DNA from: Pedobacter kyonggii
GTDB taxonomy: Bacteria; Bacteroidota; Bacteroidia; Sphingobacteriales; Sphingobacteriaceae
Assembly: GCF_004310665.1 (NCBI RefSeq)
Contig: NZ_SIXF01000017.1
Span: 1 to 64,000, forward strand
Reading direction: 5' to 3'
Length of the DNA stretch: 64,000 nucleotides
In this document: one piece after another, positions 59,382 through 64,000 of the stretch
Layout: every line of letters begins with the position of its first letter
Position numbering within the stretch: position 1 is the stretch's first letter
Program-made: the position numbers and the translations under genes
The notes under the pieces: generated by a model
What the model was told of the DNA's origin: nothing
The model's database searches: none
What the model saw: only the letters and a program-made list of their open reading frames with translations

Positions 59382-60719
59382 ATGATTAATGCAAGTGATT
59401 TTGGCCAAAATTTTTTATGGGGTGTGGCTACTGCTGCGGCCCAAATAGAAGGTACAGCCACCCAATATGGTAAAGGCCCATCCATTTGGGATACCTTTAC
59501 TGCAAAAAATGGAAAAATTAAAAAGAATCACAAATTAGATCCTGCTTGCGATTTTTATCACCGGTATGCTGAAGATATAGCTTTAGTTAAACTGCTGGGC
59601 TTTAAAGTATTCAGGTTTTCTATTGCCTGGTCGCGCATTTTACCCGCAGGTAGGGGAGAAATTAACCAGGAAGGCATCCGTTTTTACCACAATCTTATTG
59701 ATGAGTGTTTAACCCATGGAATAACACCCTACATAACGCTTTATCATTGGGATTTACCGCAAGCTTTGGAAGATGAGGGCGGTTGGACAAGTTTTAGTAT
59801 CAATGCTGCTTTTAATGCTTTTGTGAGCATTTGCGCCTTAGAGTACGGCGATAAGGTGAAAAACTGGATTGTGTTGAATGAGCCTTTTGGATATACTTCT
59901 TTGGGGTACATGCTGGGCGTTCATGCTCCAGGCAAAACAGGATTAGGGAATTTCTTTTCAGCAGTTTTACATACTGCGCTGGCCCAGGCAGATGGGGGCA
60001 AGATTTTACGTTCCGAAATTAGCAAGGCTAATATCGGGACTACTTTTTCTTGTTCGGAAGTACTTCCAAGTACCCAGAGTGATAGTGATATTCTTGCTGC
60101 AAAGCGGGTTGATTGCCTAATGAACCGTCTTTTTGTAGAACCCACACAGGGCATGGGTTTTCCAACTGCCAATTGGGATGTGTTAGAGAAATTTCAGATC
60201 GAATATGGTACCTGGCGGCTACACGAACGGATGAAGTTTGATTTTGACTTTATCGGTCTTCAAAACTATTTTCCTCTGGTGGTTAAGTATAATGCCTTTA
60301 TTCCGGTTATCCAGGCTTGGGAAGTAAAAGCTAAAAGTAGAAAAAAGCCCCATACCGCGATGGGATGGGAGGTAAACGCAGATAGTTTTTATAATATCGT
60401 TAAACAGTTTGCCGCTTACCCAAATGTCAAAAATATCATGATCACCGAGAATGGTGCCGCTTATCATGATAAATTGATCAATGGTAGGGTAGAAGACCCT
60501 GAGCGGATCGAATATTTTAAACTTTATTTAAATGCACTACTAAAGCTCAAAAAGGAAGGCATAAATTTAACCGGTTGTATGGCCTGGACATTAATGGATA
60601 ATTTTGAATGGGCTGAAGGATTTACTGCCCGCTTTGGATTGATTTATAATGACTTTAAGACACAGGAGCGCAGCATTAAAGATTCGGGCTATTGGTGGCA
60701 AAATTTCCTAAAAAGTTAG
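59382..60719 (+). CDS. GH1 family beta-glucosidase
   Basis: A 445-residue glycoside hydrolase family 1 enzyme. Acid/base Glu167 is in VLNEPF; nucleophile Glu356 is in MITENGAAY. Other features: FLWGVATAAAQIEGTATQYGKGPSIWD (N-terminal sugar-binding Gln) and WTLMDNFEWAEGFTARFGLIY. It lacks a signal peptide, so it hydrolyses disaccharides or glucosides in the cytoplasm. It lies 177 bases after the four-gene operon in the same direction, with its own putative promoter. Confidence 0.95.
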   Translation: MINASDFGQNFLWGVATAAAQIEGTATQYGKGPSIWDTFTAKNGKIKKNHKLDPACDFYHRYAEDIALVKLLGFKVFRFSIAWSRILPAGRGEINQEGIRFYHNLIDECLTHGITPYITLYHWDLPQALEDEGGWTSFSINAAFNAFVSICALEYGDKVKNWIVLNEPFGYTSLGYMLGVHAPGKTGLGNFFSAVLHTALAQADGGKILRSEISKANIGTTFSCSEVLPSTQSDSDILAAKRVDCLMNRLFVEPTQGMGFPTANWDVLEKFQIEYGTWRLHERMKFDFDFIGLQNYFPLVVKYNAFIPVIQAWEVKAKSRKKPHTAMGWEVNADSFYNIVKQFAAYPNVKNIMITENGAAYHDKLINGRVEDPERIEYFKLYLNALLKLKKEGINLTGCMAWTLMDNFEWAEGFTARFGLIYNDFKTQERSIKDSGYWWQNFLKS

Positions 60720-60773
60720 TTGATATATCGCTGTTTTCTTCTTCATTATTAAACAAATTCATAAGTTTGGTTG

Positions 60774-61211
60774 ATGAATGATAGAACAGTAGTTTACAGC
60801 ACCTATTACAATCCGATGGAGGCCAATATTATTAAAGCTAAATTGGGAGATAGTGGATTCGCCTGTTTCCTGGCGGATGAAAATGTTGCAACATTAAATC
60901 CACTTTACAATCAGGCCATTGGTGGTGTAAAACTCATTGTTTTTGAAAGAGATGTAGAGGCTATTAACACTTTACTCGCTGAAGACAATAGTTTGGCCTT
61001 TGAATCATCAGATGGAATTGTTGATGAAGAAGAATCAGTTGAAGATAAAACAGTTTGTGAAAAATGTGGATCTACCAACGTAGGTTATGGAATAGCTACT
61101 GATAAAAAATATAGTATTTGGGCAACTGTACTTGCCTTTTTAACCCTAACTACACCCATTAAGGCCAATAAATGTCACCATTGCTACGATTGTGGTTATG
61201 AGTTTGAATGA
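60774..61211 (+). CDS. DUF2007 protein with C-terminal zinc ribbon
   Basis: A 145-residue protein. The ATG at 60774 gives MNDRTVVYSTYYNPMEANIIKAKLGDSGF, the DUF2007 domain (putative signal transducer, ~70 residues, ferredoxin-like). The C-terminus is a zinc ribbon: CEKCGSTNVG and CHHCYDCGYEFE, two Cys pairs, with a short hydrophobic segment (IWATVLAFLTLTTP) between. A TTG one codon earlier is an alternative start. Function unknown. It follows the beta-glucosidase by 54 bases. Confidence 0.8.
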   Translation: MNDRTVVYSTYYNPMEANIIKAKLGDSGFACFLADENVATLNPLYNQAIGGVKLIVFERDVEAINTLLAEDNSLAFESSDGIVDEEESVEDKTVCEKCGSTNVGYGIATDKKYSIWATVLAFLTLTTPIKANKCHHCYDCGYEFE

Positions 61212-61230
61212 TTATTTAACTGATTTCTGT

Positions 61231-61400
61231 AACTGCTTTCCAAAAATTAAAGAAATTATTTATTACAACTTTTTGAAGCGCAAAAGCAGGAGCTACTATT
61301 AAAGTTTGTTCCCGTTCTCCGCTGTATCCTTACGCTGCGCCTCAGGGATGCCGCTGCGCCCGGGCTAGAAGGTTCTTTTACTGCAAGTAAGGCAAAATCT
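61231..61400. repeat. Dispersed repeat, copy 1
   Basis: Starts AACTGCTTTCC and ends GGCAAAATCT. Shares with copy 2 TTTGAAGCGCAA, AAAGTTTGTT or AAGGTTTGTT, CTCCGCT, CAGGGATGCCGCT, and GTTCTTTTA then TGCAAG. Gene-free. Confidence 0.75.
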
Positions 61401-61511
61401 CCGCGATAAGTGCAACTGTCTCTGCCAGCTAAACCCGATATACGCGTATGCTGGGTTTTTTCTAACCAGCAGCAGCATTAGCGGGACAAAGCCAAGCCGA
61501 AGACCTACTGC
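61401..61511. other. Spacer between the two repeat copies, with a palindrome
   Basis: Contains AACCCGATATACGCGTATGC then TGGGTT: a 10-bp palindrome ATACGCGTAT inside AACCC/GGGTT arms. The word AAACCCGA also occurs in the MITE-like element at 25116. No ORF. Confidence 0.5.
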
Positions 61512-61680
61512 AACTGCTTTCCAAAAAAATAAAGCAATTATTTATACATTATTTGAAGCGCAAGGCCAGTAGCAGCCATTAAGGTTTGTTCTCATGCTCC
61601 GCTATATCCTTACAATGCGCTTCAGGGATGCCGCTTCGCTAGGGGATAGAAAGTTCTTTTAATGCAAGGAGGACAAATCT
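61512..61680. repeat. Dispersed repeat, copy 2
   Basis: Same order of words as copy 1 at 61231-61400, about 170 bases long and offset by 281. Identity is high at the ends and in the CAGGGATGCCGC core, lower between. Confidence 0.75.
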
Positions 61681-61707
61681 CTCTTTATAAGTAACTCTCT
61701 ATTAATA

Positions 61708-61741
61708 AAAAATCCCATTCTGATTGAACAGAACAGGATTT
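61708..61741 (-). terminator. Terminator of the lipoprotein gene (family copy 1)
   Basis: On the minus strand: AATCCTGTTCTG, TTCAAT loop, CAGAATGGGATT, then TTTTT. The same hairpin recurs at 62256 and 62901. Confidence 0.75.
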
Positions 61742-61772
61742 GTAAGCTATCTCACAAAAAAAATGTGTAACA

Positions 61773-62231
61773 CTATAATCTACGAGCAGTAATCTTTGTA
61801 TTCTCGGTATGAGTTTCTCCGTTCTTATTTCCAATGCCTGATTTATCGGTTCTCTTCAAAATCAAGATATTATTTGAAATAGAAAAGGTAAAACTATTGT
61901 GGTTAAAGGCTAAATTCCCACTTAGGTTTAATTTATCACCAGTAACGGTATATTTTACCTGCACATCATCTATTGTATTCTGGTTGTTTCCCAGCAAATC
62001 TTTGAAATAAAAAATAGCGTGTAAACTACCGTCTTCTTTGAATTCTAAAGTTGGCCTTGGACTTTCGTCTTTGGTATCATCCTGATCTTTTCCTGTATTT
62101 TCGAAATTAGTGACCACATATGATTCAACTTGCCATTTACCGATAATAGAATTATTTTCAGACTCAGTTTTTTTGCACGCTGTTAAATTAAATATGGCCA
62201 GGATGGCAATTGATAATAAAAGTTTTTTCAT
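61773..62231 (-). CDS. Lipoprotein, lipocalin-like
   Basis: A 152-residue lipoprotein: MKKLLLSIAILAIFNLTACKK with lipobox LTAC. The mature part (SIIGKWQVESYVV, PTLEFKEDGSLHAIFYF, VKYTVTGDKLNLSG, FTFSISNNILILKR) follows the alternating-strand pattern of small lipocalin-like lipoproteins (DUF5004/lipocalin-like families). It is probably anchored in the outer membrane. Ligand unknown. A terminator follows directly. Confidence 0.8.
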   Translation of the reverse strand: MKKLLLSIAILAIFNLTACKKTESENNSIIGKWQVESYVVTNFENTGKDQDDTKDESPRPTLEFKEDGSLHAIFYFKDLLGNNQNTIDDVQVKYTVTGDKLNLSGNLAFNHNSFTFSISNNILILKRTDKSGIGNKNGETHTENTKITARRL

Positions 62232-62255
62232 GGTTTAAGCAACTACTTATATGAT

Positions 62256-62290
62256 AAAAAAATCCCGCTCTGATTGAACAGAACGGTATT
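62256..62290 (-). terminator. Terminator of the DUF3575 gene (family copy 2)
   Basis: AATCCCGCTCTG...CAGAACGGTATT, preceded on the plus strand by seven A (T-tract on the minus strand). Nearly the same sequence as at 61708, including the TGATTGAACAGAAC core. Confidence 0.7.
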
Positions 62291-62310
62291 AAAATTTTTG
62301 ATGTATATAA

Positions 62311-62841
62311 TTAAAATCCGAAACCTAAAGCAATACCAGTACGAAGTCCGAAGCCTTCAATACCACCTTTAATATCAGGTTCGTTATTGCCTTGTGTAGC
62401 CTTATAACTTCCGTTATTATAACTTGGGCCAAAGAAAATATCCAATACAAATCCGCTGCCATATACCCATTGGCGTCCAATTAATGCACCGCCACCAAAT
62501 GAATTGTAATTTCCCTTATCAGTACCATCAGTAACGGTGTAATCCTGATATCTTAAGAAAGGAGCTGCATACAAGCCGCTAATTGCTTTTTGTTTTAAGT
62601 AGAAGCGAACTTCTGGCGTAATGGCAACACCGGTAAATTTAACATCATCTAACTTTAAACCTGTATATGCGACACCCAGCTGTAAAGAAACGCCATCATT
62701 CAATTTACGTTCATAAAATACAGACCCTGTTTTTAATAATGCACTTAAAGGGTTAATTTTGATTGTGTTTTGGGCATCCTGTGCTTTTGCACAAAAGAAA
62801 GTCATGGCCGCAAACGTGGCACAAAGAAAGAGCTTTTTCAT
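62311..62841 (-). CDS. DUF3575-like outer-membrane protein
   Basis: A 176-residue protein. I choose the ATG at 62841 (MKKLFLCATFAAMTFFCAKAQ, a signal peptide); the longer frame to 62925 gives a non-signal leader. The mature sequence (NTIKINPLSALLKTGSVFYERKLNDGVSLQLGVAYTG, GVAITPEVRFYLKQKAISGLYAAPFLRYQDY, GGGALIGRQWVYGSGFVLDIFFGPSYN, FGLRTGIALGFGF) matches DUF3575 barrel proteins. Function unknown. Terminator-like hairpins lie on both sides. Confidence 0.85.
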   Translation of the reverse strand: MKKLFLCATFAAMTFFCAKAQDAQNTIKINPLSALLKTGSVFYERKLNDGVSLQLGVAYTGLKLDDVKFTGVAITPEVRFYLKQKAISGLYAAPFLRYQDYTVTDGTDKGNYNSFGGGALIGRQWVYGSGFVLDIFFGPSYNNGSYKATQGNNEPDIKGGIEGFGLRTGIALGFGF

Positions 62842-62900
62842 TAATTTGATTAGTTTATTTTGAGCAGCAAAAATAGAACTAATATTGTAGTTTACAAATA

Positions 62901-62940
62901 AAAAAATCCTGTTCTGATTTAACAAAACGGGATTTTTTTA
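62901..62940 (-). terminator. Hairpin, family copy 3 (likely terminator of acnA)
   Basis: AAAAAAATCCTGTTCTG...CAAAACGGGATTTTTTT, 60 bases upstream of the DUF3575 start and about 44 bases after the aconitase stop, with T on both strands. Confidence 0.75.
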
Positions 62941-62950
62941 TTTTCATCCA

Positions 62951-62985
62951 AACTTCGGATTACCGACTCTGGACTTCCGACTACT
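62951..62985. repeat. Heptad-period tract (GACTNNN)5
   Basis: aacttcg, gattacc, gactctg, gacttcc, gactact: units of 7 nt, three sharing GACT at the same register. It starts at 62951 and ends at the aconitase stop codon. Confidence 0.8.
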
Positions 62986-64000
62986 AAAGCGCTGCTTTAG
63001 CTGCGGCTTCTGCCCTGATGATATTTAATGCACCACCTGCCTTAAACCACTCAATTTGTTGATCGTTATAACTGTGGTTAACCGGAAACGACTCTTGGGT
63101 ACCATCTGCGTGGTGTAATACCAATGTTAATGGTTTATCTGGAGCGAATTCTGTTAAGCCTACAATATCGATGGTATCATCTTCTAAGATTTTGTCGTAA
63201 TCATCTTTATCTGCAAAGGTTAAACCTAACATACCTTGTTTCTTCAGGTTAGTTTCATGGATACGGGCAAAAGATTTTACCAGTACGGCACGAACACCTA
63301 AATGACGAGGCTCCATAGCGGCGTGTTCACGTGATGAACCTTCGCCATAGTTTTCGTCACCAACAACGATAGATCCTAAGCCAGCAGCTTTATAATCGCG
63401 TTGAGTAGCAGGAACAGGTCCGTATTCGCCAGTTAATTCATTTTTAACGTTATCTGTTTTATCGTTAAAATAGTTAACCGCACCAATGAGCATGTTATTA
63501 GAAATGTTATCTAAGTGACCACGGAATTTTAACCATGGACCAGCCATTGAGATATGATCTGTTGTACATTTACCTTTGGCTTTGATTAAAAGTTTTAAAC
63601 CTTTTAAATCGGTACCTTCCCATGGGGTAAATGGATCCAACAATTGTAAACGGTGTGAAGTTGGAGAAACCAAAACCTGAACGGAGGAACCATCAGCTGC
63701 TGGTGCCTGATAACCTGCATCTTCTACAGCGAAACCTTTTGTTGGTAATTCAAAACCTGTAGGTGGATCTAATTTAACCTGTTCGCCTTTATCGTTTGTT
63801 AAGGTATCGGTTAATGGATTAAAGCCTAAATTACCTGAAATTGCAATTGCAGCAACCATTTCTGGTGAAGCCACGAAAGCGAAAGTATTAGGGTTACCGT
63901 CTGCACGTTTAGCAAAGTTTCTGTTAAATGAGTGTACGATCGTGTTTTTCTCTGCTTTTTCTGCCCCGGTACGGTCCCACATACCAATACATGGTCCGCA
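62984..64000 (-). CDS. acnA: Aconitate hydratase, C-terminal part (cut by window edge)
   Basis: The frame runs to the right edge. It contributes 338 residues plus stop; the true start lies outside the window. The first codons read [10 protein letters not shown], including a [4Fe-4S] ligand motif (CGPCIG). Further motifs: [28 protein letters not shown] (aconitase swivel Asp-His-Ser), [20 protein letters not shown] and [22 protein letters not shown]. Converts citrate to isocitrate in the TCA cycle. The symbol is by family; the Bacteroidota form resembles mitochondrial aconitase and is annotated as aconitate hydratase, so acnA/acnB naming is uncertain. Confidence 0.93.
   Translation of the reverse strand, partial: CGPCIGMWDRTGAEKAEKNTIVHSFNRNFAKRADGNPNTFAFVASPEMVAAIAISGNLGFNPLTDTLTNDKGEQVKLDPPTGFELPTKGFAVEDAGYQAPAADGSSVQVLVSPTSHRLQLLDPFTPWEGTDLKGLKLLIKAKGKCTTDHISMAGPWLKFRGHLDNISNNMLIGAVNYFNDKTDNVKNELTGEYGPVPATQRDYKAAGLGSIVVGDENYGEGSSREHAAMEPRHLGVRAVLVKSFARIHETNLKKQGMLGLTFADKDDYDKILEDDTIDIVGLTEFAPDKPLTLVLHHADGTQESFPVNHSYNDQQIEWFKAGGALNIIRAEAAAKAAL

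Noticed and set aside
1-64000. tRNA, rRNA or riboswitch genes
   Set aside because: No cloverleaf with GGTTCGAATCC-type arm and no rRNA or known riboswitch core was recognised on reading either strand; a tRNAscan and Rfam run would decide.

Overview
The window looks like chromosome from a Bacteroidota of the family Sphingobacteriaceae, most likely Pedobacter or a close relative. The evidence is AT-rich DNA, genes without strong Shine-Dalgarno sites, TTG-N18/19-TAnnTTTG promoters, PorT-like and Porin_10 outer-membrane proteins, a DUF5606 protein, and intergenic repeat families typical of these genomes. No rRNA, tRNA, CRISPR array or prophage was seen. The left edge cuts an IS4-like transposase and the right edge cuts aconitase.

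Layout. 1-9 kb: transposase fragment, a DUF1304 membrane protein, dnaK, a sugar anomeric kinase/nucleotidyltransferase pair, a HerA-like ATPase, and cbpA-cbpM. 9-18 kb: a secreted S9 peptidase, a DUF1801 protein, a HTH protein, an exported Gfo/Idh/MocA protein, then a signalling block (PAS histidine kinase, NarL-type regulator, ECF sigma factor, single-domain receiver). 18-25 kb: exonuclease III, a lone PAS protein, an M42 peptidase, a GNAT, an outer-membrane protein, an MFS exporter and an acyl-CoA carboxylase beta subunit. 25-32 kb: a small exported protein, the SulP-carbonic anhydrase pair, a sulfatase, and delta-1-pyrroline-5-carboxylate dehydrogenase.

32.3-38.3 kb: a broken ABC-ATPase remnant, then the most interesting locus. 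Seven tightly packed or overlapping minus-strand genes encode an FAD oxidoreductase, a methyltransferase, a type III polyketide synthase with an intact Cys-His-Asn triad, a FabZ-like dehydratase, a ketosynthase, an acyl carrier protein and a phosphopantetheinyl transferase. This reads as a phenolic-lipid or alkylquinone pathway carrying part of its own type II fatty-acid machinery to supply starter units. A di-iron hydroxylase lies just upstream behind a hairpin-rich gap.

38.7-48.5 kb is mainly housekeeping and envelope: lpxK-punA-porin, a PorT-like protein, an exported protein often labelled asparagine synthetase B, cyclophilin, DUF5606, an unlisted 42-residue membrane protein and rlmH. 48.5-61.2 kb: a MutS-like membrane ATPase, a membrane protein of unknown function, then an AraC regulator divergent from a four-gene operon of planctomycete type (DUF1549/DUF1553, DUF1501, TIM-barrel isomerase, DUF2231-cytochrome-LRR), a GH1 beta-glucosidase and a DUF2007 zinc-ribbon protein. 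61.2-64 kb: repeats, a lipoprotein, a DUF3575 protein and the aconitase C-terminus.

The intergenic DNA is unusually structured. There are degenerate tracts with an exact 7-nt period at nine or more places, MITE-like elements with very long perfect stems, REP-like clusters of short hairpins, and a family of imperfect inverted repeats. These are described separately from the genes.
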